Below are positions 52,601-56,800 of a stretch of DNA of 64,000 nucleotides, one piece after another. The DNA is from Owenia fusiformis. Its lineage: Eukaryota; Annelida; Polychaeta; Sabellida; Oweniidae. The stretch's first letter is position 1. Every line of letters begins with the position of its first letter. The stretch is taken from the NCBI GenBank assembly GCA_903813345.2, contig CAIIXF020000007.1, positions 38,028,759 through 38,092,758 on the forward strand. Reading direction: 5' to 3'. The translations under genes were made by a program, and so were the position numbers. The notes under the pieces were generated by a model. That model saw only the letters and a program-made list of their open reading frames with translations. It did not search any database and was not told the origin of the DNA.

Positions 52601-55365
52601 TAAATCTAACCATGGACTTCAAATAGATTAGAAGTCCATGATCTAACTGATCTTGACCTCCTTTGCGAGAATTATGTTTATCTATAGTGATTTCGGATCA
52701 TTTGTAAATAGCTCTGAGCCTATACAGGCTCGTTATATCTAGTTGAATCAAAATCTGATGTACATGTATCATAGATACTTTAACATGTGATACTCTAATA
52801 TATACTTACCTATCATATACACATTTATACATATACATATATAATATATTCAGACTCTATGTTTAAGTTTCAGTTGATCTGAATTCAGAATTTGTAAATA
52901 ATGTACAGCGTAGTTATATACCACTTTAAAGCTTCTATAATATTATGTTGATGTGTAACTTACCTTTTAATGTACATTTTGCAGTATTTATATATAACGA
53001 TTCCTGTATATAGAGATATTACAAAGTACAGCTACCAATATTAGGACAGTTAATAAAAAAACTTATGGCACATTATTCAACAATAACTTTTGTTTTTGGT
53101 CACTGTATTGAAACCCCTCAAATACATTTAAATTGTCAAATACATTCAAATGATCAAATACATTTAAATGGTCAGATACATTTAACCTTATTGTTGACAC
53201 TAATATTTAGGAGAATGATGTCATTGATATAAATTATCTTATGGAATTGATTACTCATTTTTTATGATTCATCAATTAGTGAGTGAGCATGCTCAAAATG
53301 CATATGAATATAAAACACTATGATAACATCATATATTATATATTTCCATATCATGTCACGCCCAACATTGTACATTATCATATTTGCTCACCAGCAGAAG
53401 TGGTCACATATTGTTTGAGTCTCCATCGTTTTTGTGGACAGCACTCAGCATTCTGTTGTTGGTGTTTGGCATTATGTTGTTTGTGTTTGACATTCTGGTG
53501 TTGGTGTTTGTCATTCTGTTGTTGGTGTTTGGCATTCTACTGTTGGTGTTTGGCATTTGTAGCAAATGGCAGGTGGTGCCATTTTACATGTTAATGCATT
53601 GCTTATGAATTTTCATAGTCTTACGTAAAGTACACCCTCCAAATTATGAAAGACAATTATTTGCTCTTCTACAATCTCAGATACATAATATTTATGCATC
53701 ATTACATTGCTTCAATACATAGATTTACTTGAATGTTAATTTAGTGATTGCAAGCTTAGAGCATTATAAATGGAGTGCCCCAATGGTAACCAGTATATAG
53801 TGTTATGAATGGAGTGTCTAAATGGTAACCAGCATGTAGTGTTATAAATGAAGTGTCCCACCGGTAACCAGCACATAGTGTTATAAATGGAGTGTCCCTA
53901 TGGTAACCAACGCATACTGTTATAAATGGAGTGTCCCAATGGTAACCAGCACATGGTGTTATAAATGGAGCGCCCCAGTGTTAACGAGCACGTAGTGTTA
54001 TAAATGGAGTGCCCCAGTGTTAACCAGCACATGGTGTTATAAATGGAGTCCCCCAGTGTTAACCAGCACGTAGTGTTATAAATGGAGTGTCCCAATGGTA
54101 ACCAGCACATAGTGTTATAAATGGAATGTCCCAATGGTAACCAGCACATAGTGTTATAAATGGAGTGTCCCTATGGTAACCAGCACATAGTGTTATAAAT
54201 GGAATGTCCCACCCAATGGTAACCAGCACATAGTGTTATAAATGGAGTGTCCCAACCAAACCAGCACATAGTGCTATAAATGGAGTGTCCCAATGGTAAC
54301 CAGCACGTAATGTTATAAATGGAGCGCCCCAGTGTTAACCAGCACATAGTGTTATACATGGAGTGTCCCAATGGTAACCAGCACATACTGTTATAAATGG
54401 AGTGTCCCAACTTTAACCAGCACATAATGTTATAAATGGAGCGCCCCAGTGTTAACCAGCACATAGTGTTATAAATGGAGTGTCCCAATGGTAACCTGCA
54501 CATAGTGTTATAAATGGAGTGTCCCAACTGTAACCAGCACGTAATGTTATAAATGGAGTGTCCCAACTGTAACCAGCACATAATGTTATAAATGGAGTCC
54601 CCCCAGTGTTAACCAGCACATAGTGCTACAAATGGAGTGTCCTAATGGTAACCAGCACATAGTGTTATAAATGGAGTGCCCCAATGGTAACCAGCACATA
54701 GTGTTATAAATGGAGTGTCCCAATGGTAACCAGCACATAGTGTTATAAATGGAGTGTCCCAATGGTAACCAGCACATAGTGTTATAAATGGAGTGTCTCA
54801 CCCAATGGTAACCAGCACATAGTGTTATAAATGGAGTGTCCCAATGGTAACCAGCACATAGTGTTATAAATGGAGTGTCCCAATGGAAACCAGCACACCG
54901 TGTTATTAATAAAGTATTGTATCCAGTGAATGGTATGTGATCTCTACTATAAGAAATTCATCTCACTGTTGAATAAATTAGTGATGGAGAATATACATGT
55001 ATTTTAAAACGTCATTATGCTTAACCATAAACAAAATATATTACAAACTTGATTTGTGGAATGTACACTTGCTTGTGCATAAGTAATACTGTGATCTTTG
55101 AATATCGATCCCTGCCCCTTCTTATCAAATTTCAAATTCTATTTTAGACACTGACGTTGCTGGCTTTGATAACGTCTTTGAAAATGGTGTCAATGACGTA
55201 TCTGGAGATGAACAAGATGAGGGTACAAGTCAAGGCGAGGATGAATCTATTGGTTCGCTGGCGCCCCCTATTCTGAAAACCCAACGCTCCGTCAGTCGCC
55301 AAACCTCAACATCCGATCTTTTTTGGGGCCGCCCCCAATCTGAGAATTCTAGTACAATTAAGTAA
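4358..55365 (+). CDS. PDE1: PDE1-family calmodulin-dependent cyclic nucleotide phosphodiesterase (whole gene)
   Basis: Cytosolic enzyme that hydrolyses cAMP and/or cGMP to the 5'-monophosphate under Ca2+/calmodulin control (family knowledge). Fifteen exons with GT-AG borders and matching phases give 2253 nt, i.e. 750 residues plus stop. Seen in order: Pro-rich N-terminus (1-100), first calmodulin-binding-like helix around the exon 1/2 junction (about 100-125), AASVLE helix, second calmodulin-binding-like segment EVRDWL...EEKPKFRS (about 165-197), then the catalytic HD domain (about 235-530). Catalytic residues: general acid His296 and metal ligand His300 in NPYHNLIHAADV, His336-Asp337 in the signature HDFEHTGTTNNF, Asp443 in HCADISHP, and the nucleotide-binding Gln494 in SQSQIGFIDF. 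The C-terminal 200 residues are polar and low complexity, as in PDE1C. The spacing of conserved blocks equals vertebrate PDE1A/C without gaps. The 5' UTR and promoter were not identified. Confidence 0.95.
4690..7441 (+). other. PDE1 intron 1
   Basis: 4868-5023 is a 31-33 bp repeat (GATTTTGATAATCTGGTGCA) in about five copies. 6259-6429 is a MITE listed separately. A direct repeat of about 45 bp with GAAGCTCTCTTTTGAAGAAG occurs at 6827 and 6950. 7150-7345 is a pyrimidine-rich tract. The rest (5024-6258) is AT-rich with no assignable feature. Confidence 0.6.
6259..6429. mobile_element. Small inverted-repeat element, family A (complete copy)
   Basis: 171 bp bounded by TTACAGTAAAACCTGT and its reverse complement, with a second inner match (CAAACACC / GGTGTTC). 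No coding capacity. Related copies or fragments are at 13003-13080, 17914-18125, 25284-25540, 38368-38892 and 46768-46890. Confidence 0.75.
7442..7555 (+). CDS. PDE1: PDE1 exon 2, calmodulin-binding helix and AASVLE segment
   Basis: Acceptor TTTACTTTCAG, donor AG|GTATGT, phase 2 in and 2 out. It encodes LRHLVRHIENDQ, a basic amphipathic helix, then NLEYAASVLEKVYKDET, a block almost identical to vertebrate PDE1 (EYAASVLEAVYIDET). This places it in the N-terminal regulatory region just upstream of the autoinhibitory segment. Confidence 0.93.
8647..8715 (+). CDS. PDE1: Candidate PDE1 cassette exon a (23 codons, Pro-rich)
   Basis: A pyrimidine-rich tract ends in TTTCATTAAG, followed by 69 nt without a stop and donor CG|GTAAGA. 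It starts with 1 nt and ends with 2 nt of a codon, so it is symmetric phase 2 and can sit between exons 2 and 3 without shifting frame. It encodes SIK then PPQQRLEPPKPPPTHIERLI. Vertebrate PDE1 has no residues here: exon 2 to exon 3 splicing alone gives the family's normal spacing. Inclusion would insert a Pro-rich linker between the two calmodulin-binding segments. No transcript evidence is available to me. Confidence 0.6.
9141..9203. repeat. CGTGAT hexamer microsatellite
   Basis: About ten copies of CGTGAT/CGTGGT directly before the 145-bp tandem repeat. Open frames across it (Arg-Asp or His-Asp runs) are a by-product. Confidence 0.85.
9211..9942. repeat. 145-bp tandem repeat, about five copies
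   Basis: Landmark TCATCGCCATTTCAGGAAAA recurs at exactly 145-bp steps (9358, 9503, 9648, 9793); the first copy at 9209 is diverged. 145 is not a multiple of three, so the open frames seen inside (about 75 residues) rotate and are not a protein repeat. Confidence 0.93.
11259..11369 (+). CDS. PDE1: Candidate PDE1 cassette exon b (37 codons, Ser/Pro-rich)
   Basis: Acceptor TTGTAATAG, donor AGCAG|GTGTAT, 111 nt, symmetric phase 2, no stop. It encodes WSPGSCSVTDSAYDAP then a Ser/Pro/Thr-rich tail with SPSPTG and a basic end (QQRS plus a rebuilt Arg). It is clearly more GC-rich than the surrounding AT-rich intron. It lies in the same intron and the same phase as cassette a, so the two can be included singly or together (23, 37 or 60 extra residues). 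The SPSP motif could be phosphorylated; that is inference. Confidence 0.6.
11731..12436. repeat. 17-22 bp minisatellite with nested order
   Basis: Words GAATCTCTGAATCATTTGAA and AATCTCAGAATCATT alternate for 700 bp, with a longer unit of roughly 190 bp repeating three times. Confidence 0.92.
13003..13390. repeat. Family A fragment, then a 28-bp array and a family B copy
   Basis: 13003-13080 has the family A words AACACCTCTCTAATCTGAAC. 13135-13281 has five exact copies of a 28-bp unit with ATCACCACCAGAAGAGGTGA, itself a small palindrome. It runs into TGTGGACAGTGTTCGGCATC and CAGGTGGTGACATTTTGTAT, sequence shared with 24640-24860 and 53385-53600 (family B). Confidence 0.8.
13795..14272. repeat. 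23-bp minisatellite
   Basis: GTTCATTGAGAGACACATTT with TGT/TAT, about twenty copies with decay toward the right end. The frame through it is a by-product. Confidence 0.93.
14846..16272. mobile_element. 1.4-kb repeat element dense in AGGTCA hexamers
   Basis: Left end is a hairpin (AGGAGGCCCC...GGGGCCTCCT); right end is GGGGCCTCCGTAAGATTGCT with an inner palindrome AGATTGCTTGCAATCT. The inside repeats a block of about 450 bp two to three times; each block contains TTTGACCTTTGACCTTTGG or AAGGTCAAAGGTCAAGGTCA. Bounded ends and internal duplication suggest a mobile repeat, but no transposase or target duplication was recognised. Confidence 0.6.
16601..17020. other. Unique segment between perfect 17-bp inverted repeats
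   Basis: TTGGCGCTGGTTTATTT at 16601-16617 has an exact reverse complement at 17004-17020. On the minus strand 16617-16841 is open for about 75 codons between stops with ordinary-looking protein composition (for example REIIHTRLVMNDSQRGFLAF), but it has no recognised homolog and no in-frame ATG near its start. It could be a MITE, a conserved non-coding element, or a fragment of coding sequence. Confidence 0.45.
17426..17592. mobile_element. MITE, family C (copy 1)
   Basis: 167 bp with terminal inverted repeats TACACTCCCCTTCATAAGTT / AACTTATGGAGGGGAGTGTA. A second copy lies at 36727-36852. Confidence 0.8.
17914..18125. mobile_element. Family A element (copy 2)
   Basis: Starts ACAGTAAAACTTGTATAT and ends CACGTTTTACTGTA; inside it has repeated CTAATATGAACACCTATGAA. 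Confidence 0.7.
18597..18775. repeat. Dispersed repeat D (copy 1)
   Basis: Contains AGTGGGTGCAAAATTCTCAT and ends GGTGCTGCACCCACTTG. 37545-37690 carries the same sequence in reverse orientation (GAATTTTGCACCCACTT), in another intron of the gene. Confidence 0.75.
19160..19242. repeat. Short palindromic repeat E (copy 1)
   Basis: GGCCCGTAGC followed by a G-run, then a C-run and CCTGGCTACAGGCCTG. Similar structures lie at 46940-47150 and, partially, at 57100-57135. The homopolymer runs may be assembly-sensitive. Confidence 0.65.
23157..24157. mobile_element. 1-kb foldback element
   Basis: Arms of about 490 bp (23157-23650 and 23665-24157) are near-perfect reverse complements, e.g. AGGAACGTAACCGGAGCTGG in the left arm and its complement near 23750. 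Termini CACGGGGT / ACCCCGTG are flanked by ACAAA on both sides, a likely 5-bp target duplication. The loop is about 20-40 bases. No transposase. CAC ends with a 5-bp duplication are compatible with Transib-like transposition, but this is weak inference. Confidence 0.88.
24640..24860. repeat. Family B dispersed repeat copy
   Basis: Shares GTTCGGCATCTGTAACAAAT and GGTGGTGACATTTATCATGT with 13300-13400, and TCACCACCAGGAAGTGGTGA with the 28-bp array there. Related words are also near 21848-21930. Confidence 0.7.
25018..25200 (+). CDS. PDE1: PDE1 exon 3, autoinhibitory and second calmodulin-binding segment
   Basis: Acceptor TTGTTGCTAG, donor AG|GTAAGA, phase 2 to phase 2. It encodes RRLCDEEDELSEVQPDAVPS and EVRDWLALTFTR, then a basic stretch and EEKPKFRSVAHAIRAGI. 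These are the conserved DELSD, VRDWLASTFTR and KPKFRS blocks of PDE1. The exon lies behind a 13.6-17.5 kb intron, depending on cassette use. Confidence 0.96.
25201..25925 (+). other. PDE1 intron between exons 3 and 4
   Basis: 25284-25540 is a family A element in which the inner word TCTGAACACCTCTCTTA has expanded to about twelve copies. The rest (25541-25925) shows nothing assignable. Confidence 0.75.
25284..25540. repeat. Family A element expanded into a 17-bp minisatellite
   Basis: Begins CACAGTGAAACCTTTATATC, continues as tandem TCTGAACACCTCTCTTA, and ends with the family A tail AACACTTTTGGCCAGTCC. Confidence 0.85.
25926..25992 (+). CDS. PDE1: PDE1 exon 4
   Basis: Acceptor CATTTTAG, donor AAA|GTAAGT, enters phase 2 and leaves phase 0. 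It encodes IYRRMSSTVGLHIPPNVLMQ plus LK, aligned with the variable MYRK...VIVTLKDVD segment that leads into the catalytic domain. The 47-bp minisatellite starts about 40 bases after the donor. Confidence 0.9.
26030..27262. repeat. 47-bp minisatellite, about 26 copies
   Basis: Unit AATGTCACATTTGATGTTAA...GATAACATTGAGG, spacing exactly 47 bp. Variants GAGGAAAT/GAGAAAAT/GAGGTAAT and GATGTT/GAAGTT are grouped: the middle of the array is homogeneous, the edges are diverged. Confidence 0.96.
27263..28170. repeat. About 44-bp diverged array with higher-order units
   Basis: Every unit holds ATTGATGTCATAAC or a close variant. Three neighbouring subtypes (AATTGCTATTAAAACTTTTG, CCCAATTCTTATTGAC and AACAATCATTGTTAAAAATA) repeat as a block of about 125-130 bp. 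Confidence 0.88.
28655..29052. repeat. 22-bp minisatellite
   Basis: ACAATATGAAGGTTCAACCT plus AC, about eighteen copies differing only at GAAGG/GATGG/GAGGG. Confidence 0.96.
29180..29365. repeat. 21-bp minisatellite
   Basis: ATAAGGTCAAGGAAGATTGG plus C, eight to nine copies. The unit length of 21 keeps frames open (IRSRKIG on the plus strand), which is a by-product. Confidence 0.92.
29835..30470. repeat. 54-bp array, open on both strands
   Basis: About ten copies of two related 27-bp halves, GTATAGGGTTCACTTCAAGT and TAGTATAGGGTTCTCTTTTT. The length is a multiple of three, so a 193-codon plus-strand frame and minus-strand frames stay open. The peptide repeat (FTSSTGNFSSIGFSFCIG) shows no pattern I know. 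Lies inside an intron; I do not call a gene. Confidence 0.9.
31582..31786 (+). pseudogene. Two tandem partial copies of PDE1 exon 5
   Basis: Copies begin at 31582 and 31697, exactly 115 bp apart and 115 bp before the intact exon. Each has the same acceptor context (TTTGTTGTAG) and the first 90 nt of the exon up to ELLQ, then jumps to intron sequence ATAAAATATATGATA. Using either acceptor and reading on meets TGA just past the next copy's start. Copies differ by a few substitutions, so this is not simply one read repeated by the assembler. Confidence 0.9.
31812..31928 (+). CDS. PDE1: PDE1 exon 5, start of the catalytic domain (intact copy)
   Basis: Acceptor TTTGTTGTAG, donor AAG|GTAAGA, phase 0 to 0, 39 codons. 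It encodes NMDEWSFDVFTLNE, SLKYVGYELLQRFDLITKYK and the residues between, matching WSFDVFALNE...YELFTRYDLINRF of PDE1A. This third copy is the only one of three tandem copies that keeps the 3' end and a donor. Confidence 0.95.
34127..34165 (+). CDS. PDE1: Candidate PDE1 micro-exon (13 codons)
   Basis: AATTTTTAG, then 39 nt, then AAG|GTAACA. Phase 0 to 0, matching both neighbours (31812-31928 and 37756-37896). It encodes RPPPPENTERKIK. Exon 5 joined straight to exon 6 already gives the family's exact spacing, so this would be a Pro-rich insertion next to the substrate-domain entry. A 39-nt open stretch with splice-like ends can arise by chance, so confidence is lower than for cassettes a and b. 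Confidence 0.42.
36727..36852. mobile_element. MITE, family C (copy 2)
   Basis: Ends CCCCTTCATAAGTTTG and CCAAACTTATGGAGGGGAGT, matching the ends of 17426-17592; its left terminus has lost the first bases. Confidence 0.75.
37756..37896 (+). CDS. PDE1: PDE1 exon 6, catalytic His motif
   Basis: Acceptor CACTTTTCAG, donor GTG|GTAAAA, phase 0 to 0. It encodes TLENFLIAVQNGYSKHK and NPYHNLIHAADVTQTTYQIL. His296 (YHN) corresponds to the proton-donor His of class I PDEs and His300 (HAAD) to a metal ligand. This is strongly conserved with PDE1A (GYSKYKNPYHNLIHAADVTQ). Confidence 0.97.
37897..39211 (+). other. PDE1 intron between exons 6 and 7
   Basis: 38368-38892 is a degenerate 16-17 bp array (AATGTAAACACCTCTC) that begins like family A. 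38960-39180 repeats GTACAGTACTGTTTTT and CAGCACTGTTT; the last words resemble the real acceptor TTTTACAGCACTGG, so this array may derive from the exon border. 37897-38367 shows nothing assignable. Confidence 0.7.
39212..39312 (+). CDS. PDE1: PDE1 exon 7, class I PDE signature
   Basis: Acceptor TTATTTTACAG, donor GG|GTGAGT, phase 0 in and 2 out. It encodes HWLTDLEIFATIIAAC and HDFEHTGTTNNFHI, the PROSITE-type cyclic nucleotide phosphodiesterase signature HDxxHxGxxN with metal-binding His336 and Asp337. Confidence 0.97.
39313..40197 (+). other. PDE1 intron between exons 7 and 8
   Basis: 39370-39625 is a 40-41 bp array (TTCCTCCTGTTACATGGTTC), about six copies. 39625-39955 is a two-copy direct repeat of about 155 bp beginning CCTGACTTTAATGACTATAA. 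40120-40197 repeats the exon 8 border. Confidence 0.85.
40120..40197. repeat. Repeated acceptor border of PDE1 exon 8
   Basis: Exon 8 begins GTCTGATGTTGCTATGTTGT. The same words occur in the intron at 40127-40144 (TCTGATGTTGCTATGTTG), 40149-40165 and 40181-40196, the last one forming part of the acceptor itself. Confidence 0.8.
40198..40323 (+). CDS. PDE1: PDE1 exon 8
   Basis: Acceptor TATGTTGTAG, donor AG|GTTCGG, phase 2 to 2. It encodes SDVAMLYNDRAVLENHHISA and NILCNLSKEEY, matching SDVAILYNDRSVLENHH of PDE1. Its first bases repeat the intron sequence before it (see the repeat at 40120-40197). Confidence 0.96.
40324..41520 (+). other. PDE1 introns between exons 8, 9 and 10
   Basis: 40324-40931 and 41034-41520. 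AT-rich, no tandem arrays or elements recognised; ordinary intron sequence. Confidence 0.7.
40932..41033 (+). CDS. PDE1: PDE1 exon 9
   Basis: Acceptor TATATTTTAG, donor AA|GTAAGT, phase 2 to 2. It encodes EFRSLVIDMVLATDMSFHFQ followed by QIKNMKNLLSVPE; compare LVIEMVLSTDMSGHFQQIKN in PDE1A. Confidence 0.96.
41521..41641 (+). CDS. PDE1: PDE1 exon 10, second metal Asp
   Basis: Acceptor TATTTTTCAG, donor CAG|GTATGA, phase 2 in and 0 out. It encodes IDKSKALSLVLHCADISHPA and WTMHLLEEFFRQ. Asp443 in HCADISHP is the metal ligand. The last 44 nt plus the donor recur in a long tandem array directly downstream; reading past the first donor gives Val then TGA. Confidence 0.96.
41642..43258. repeat. 59-bp array derived from the exon 10 donor border, split by a transposon
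   Basis: Each unit is GTATGACA(A/T)ATATTC... plus the last 44 nt of exon 10 (ending TTCTTTAGACAG). Donor GT sites fall at 41642 (genuine), 41701, 41760, 41819, 41878 and, after the transposon, 43013, 43072, 43131, 43190, 43249. Any donor other than the first adds Val-stop. Units alternate between GGGCAATG and GGACAATG variants on the left side. Confidence 0.96.
41888..42961. mobile_element. Decayed Tc1/mariner-type transposon
   Basis: 1074 bp with perfect 27-bp terminal inverted repeats starting CAGGGTGTTCCAAAAGTAAC, extended imperfectly to about 45 bp. Flanking TA on both sides (41886-41887 and 42962-42963) restores the interrupted 59-bp unit exactly. Around 42475-42630 one plus frame reads FKDENDLPQIVQSTLRDMPS and then FGSWIQ, resembling the C-terminus of mariner/IS630-type transposases; the rest is degenerate, so it is not autonomous. 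Confidence 0.9.
43259..44049 (+). other. Rest of the PDE1 intron between exons 10 and 11
   Basis: 43435-43640 is a 28-31 bp array (TATTTGACTACTGCCCCCTG), seven copies with varying C-runs. 43761-43870 is a small MITE with inverted ends AGCTAAGTTCACACCAA / TTGGCGTGAACTTAGCT. Confidence 0.8.
44050..44131 (+). CDS. PDE1: PDE1 exon 11, nucleotide-binding Gln
   Basis: Acceptor TTGTTTCCAG, donor AG|GTATGT, phase 0 in and 1 out. It encodes GDKEKELDLPYSPLCDRE and LVSQSQIG. Gln494 (SQSQIG) is the invariant Gln of class I PDEs that holds the purine ring. The exon's last 20 bases are the seed of the downstream 31-bp array. Confidence 0.96.
44132..44606. repeat. 31-bp array derived from the exon 11 donor border
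   Basis: About fourteen units of GGTATGTACATCGGTGTCCC followed by AGTCTCAAATA; the second half is the exon 11 end and the first its donor. Some units have lost the GT (ATAGATATGC) and are longer (39 bp). Confidence 0.95.
44607..45354 (+). other. PDE1 intron between exons 11 and 12, remainder
   Basis: 44732-45206 is an element of about 475 bp with imperfect terminal inverted repeats of about 54 bp (CCTGACAATGGTAAAGTCAG / its complement near 45206) and repeated ACAACGGT words inside. No target duplication was recognised. Confidence 0.75.
45355..45543 (+). CDS. PDE1: PDE1 exon 12, end of the catalytic domain
   Basis: Acceptor TATTTTAG, donor AG|GTAAGA, phase 1 to 1. It encodes FIDFIVEPSFQVMGDMLEKI then a basic Ser-rich stretch (GGSSRSSKSPLSPG). 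FIDFIVEP is the last strongly conserved block of PDE1; the Ser-rich linker is variable in the family. Confidence 0.95.
45544..47511 (+). other. PDE1 introns around exon 13
   Basis: 45565-46215 contains nested short inverted repeats (TTACATACCT / AGGTATGTAA, and CCTTTATTTCCATGGC / GCCATGGAAATAAAGG), probably a decayed element. A 100-codon frame at 46241-46543 resembles no protein I know. 46768-46890 is a family A fragment (CACAGTAAAACCTGTATATC). 46940-47150 is palindromic repeat E (GCCCGTAGCCAGG to CCTGGCTACAGGCCTG). Confidence 0.6.
46676..46756 (+). CDS. PDE1: PDE1 exon 13, terminal catalytic helix
   Basis: Acceptor TATGTTTTAG, donor AAT|GTAAGT, phase 1 to 1. It encodes LTYELKRHWAGSLQSNKQQW and KERAQE. 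This matches the position and pattern of the PDE1 terminal helix (DYKSFKATW...NRERWR in PDE1C). Confidence 0.9.
47512..47790 (+). CDS. PDE1: PDE1 exon 14, charged Thr/Glu-rich tail
   Basis: Acceptor ACTATTTTTCAG, donor CTG|GTGAGA, phase 1 to 1. It encodes a polar tail rich in Thr, Lys, Glu and Ser with short repeats (LETTPELETTQKSETSAELE). If the donor is skipped the frame ends at TAA 47799-47801 after DTGET, so intron retention would give a protein shorter by about 70 residues. Not recognisable by homology; assigned by phase, position and similarity in composition to the PDE1C tail. Confidence 0.8.
48528..49320. mobile_element. MITE of 793 bp
   Basis: Terminal inverted repeats TACCGTATTCTCTGTAATTA and its exact complement, with GCGCCCA / TGGGCGG following. 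The TA at each end may be the target duplication. An internal copy of the end motif (AGAGAATACGGTA, about 48718) suggests a composite. Confidence 0.85.
53385..53600. repeat. Family B copy with an internal 21-bp expansion
   Basis: CACCAGCAGAAGTGGTCACA and TTTTTGTGGACAGCACTCAG match the copy at 13300; then TTCTGTTGTTGGTGTTTGGC repeats about six times before GGCAGGTGGTGCCATTTTAC. Confidence 0.78.
53765..54905. repeat. 39-bp minisatellite, about 29 copies
   Basis: Unit GTGTTATAAATGGAGTGTCC then CAATGGTAACCAGCACATA. Being a multiple of three it keeps minus-strand frames open (MCWLPLGHSIYNT repeated), up to 136 codons. I treat these frames as by-products because they break wherever a unit varies in length and have no start context or homology. 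Confidence 0.95.
55148..55365 (+). CDS. PDE1: PDE1 exon 15, C-terminus and stop
   Basis: Acceptor TCTATTTTAG, phase 1 in, stop TAA at 55363-55365. It encodes an acidic stretch (DVSGDEQDEGTSQGEDES) followed by a basic/Ser-rich end with QRSVSRQTSTSDLFWG. RSVS and RQTS look like basophilic kinase sites, which would fit PKA or CaM-kinase control of PDE1 (inference). The total coding length over all 15 exons is a multiple of three. Confidence 0.82.
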
Positions 55366-55433
55366 ATACCCTGAGTCTCTATCGCTTGATCATACTCCCC
55401 TCTGACTTTAACAGGTGATTTTATAAAATATGA

Positions 55434-55439
55434 AATAAA
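55434..55439 (+). promoter_or_regulatory. Candidate polyadenylation signal of PDE1
   Basis: AATAAA about 70 bases after the stop codon in an AT-rich stretch. Position and motif fit; cleavage is not shown. Confidence 0.5.
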
Positions 55440-55681
55440 TAATTACACTGTATGGACATTTATTGGAGATTGAATGTGAGATTAATGTTGGGTACTGATT
55501 AGTAAAATGAAGAGCTCTGTTTTTCCAACTGCACTTATTCTAAATGGATAAAGTTCATTGTACATGTACATAGTTAGAGCATATAGTGCATTACTTCTGG
55601 GACAACCCTCGTATATATATATAGAGAGAGAGCCCGGGAGAGAGAGCAAGGAGGATTGGCTCCAAGAGTGCAACATCGATA

Positions 55682-56800
55682 TTTTTGCCATATATGGGTA
55701 TGTCGTGATTACAAAATTCGAATTCAAACAGCCGCCATTTTGTTCATGTCAATGGGATGATCTCTAGTGAATTATTATCCCAACGAACGAAGTTCGGTAG
55801 GGATATAGTGAAGCCCTCCGTCCGTCTGTCTGTCCGTCCGTCAGTCCGTCAGTCAGTCAGTCAGTCCGTCTGTCCGGTAGATAACTCAAATATTAGTTGA
55901 CGGATTTTCTTCATATTTGGTGGAAAGATGTATATTGATGAATAGTTTTACGCAAAAAAAAATTTTTTCAAGATGGCTGCCGCTTCAAAAATGACGGGAC
56001 TTTTTCGCAAAAATCATAAATTTTTCATTCTAAACCAAAGTAATCAATATTATTGTTTGAAATTTTGGTTGTATATTCGCAACATCTATCTATTTCACAT
56101 ATATTCCGTGTTTTTCATCCTGACCCCCAGGGGCCGTGTATGGTGGGTCAGGAAAACAGAAATTTTCGCTAATTTTTAGATCTTTCTGAAGTATAGCTTT
56201 ATTATACTCAAATAAAAGGCAATTAAGAGTAGATTGCAGATATTGTATCCTTTTTCTGATTCCAGCCTCGTAAAATTCAAAATAGTCGTCTAATGTACGA
56301 TTTCGCAATAATTTTTCGATCCCTTCAAAGTATGGCTATATTATACTCAAATTGAAGGAATTTTGGAGTAGATCACAATTATGGTATTATTTTTCAGATT
56401 TGTACCTCAGAAAATTCAAAATGGCTGCTTTGCAGGAATTCACAATTCTAAAATCTAAATTTTTCAATTTTAACCAAAGTAATGAGTATAATTGATTGGA
56501 ATTCGGTAATTGATATATTGTTCGTTGGGATTTGCTACTCCGCGGAGTTGCCGTTATCTAGTTTAAAGAGTAAAGATGCAGTCCAACTCTTTTGAAGGGT
56601 ATGTTGTTCAATGTTCTTTGATTTATGTAAGTTTCATTGGTCTATTCCAAATGATCATGATTTGATATTTTGCCATATATGGGCATGTCGTGATTACAAA
56701 ATTCGAATTCAAACAGCCGCCATTTTGTTCACGTCAATTGGATGATCTCTAGTGATGATTTAAAGTGTAAAGATGCAGTCCAACTCTTTTGAAGGGTATG
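55682..56800. mobile_element. Duplicated locus with one copy filled by a repeat element
   Basis: A block beginning TTTTTGCCATATATGGG and ending CAACTCTTTTGAAGGGTATG occurs at 55682-56605 and 56672-56800. In the right copy the parts are continuous (CTCTAGTGATGATTTAAAG). In the left copy about 790 bp (55772-56560) interrupt them, starting ATCCCAACGAACGAAGTTCG, with a (GTCC/GTCA) simple repeat, and ending near TTCGTTGGGATTTGCTACTC. CCCAACGAAC and GTTCGTTGGG are inverted ends. Confidence 0.78.

Larger units (their letters stand above)
47791..55147 (+). other. PDE1 last intron (7.4 kb)
   Basis: Holds arrays at 48190-48265 (CTGTACTGCATTGACATGTA), 49745-50010 (ATGATGTACATTGTGTTCAT type), 51055-51140 (AAAATGGCTGTATCTTTA), 52130-52345 (ATAACATGAAAATTGAGTA, about ten copies) and 53100-53190 (AAATACATTTAAATTGTCA). 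Hairpins: 50555-50772 (arms about 95 bp) and 51701-51805 (38-bp arms, GAAACAAGTCAAATTCTTTA). 47802-48180, 50011-50554, 50773-51050, 51806-52130 and 52346-53100 show nothing assignable. Confidence 0.65.

Noticed and set aside
54171-54581. Minus-strand open frame with repeated CWLPLGHSIYNT
   Set aside because: By-product of a 39-bp minisatellite; interrupted wherever a unit changes length.
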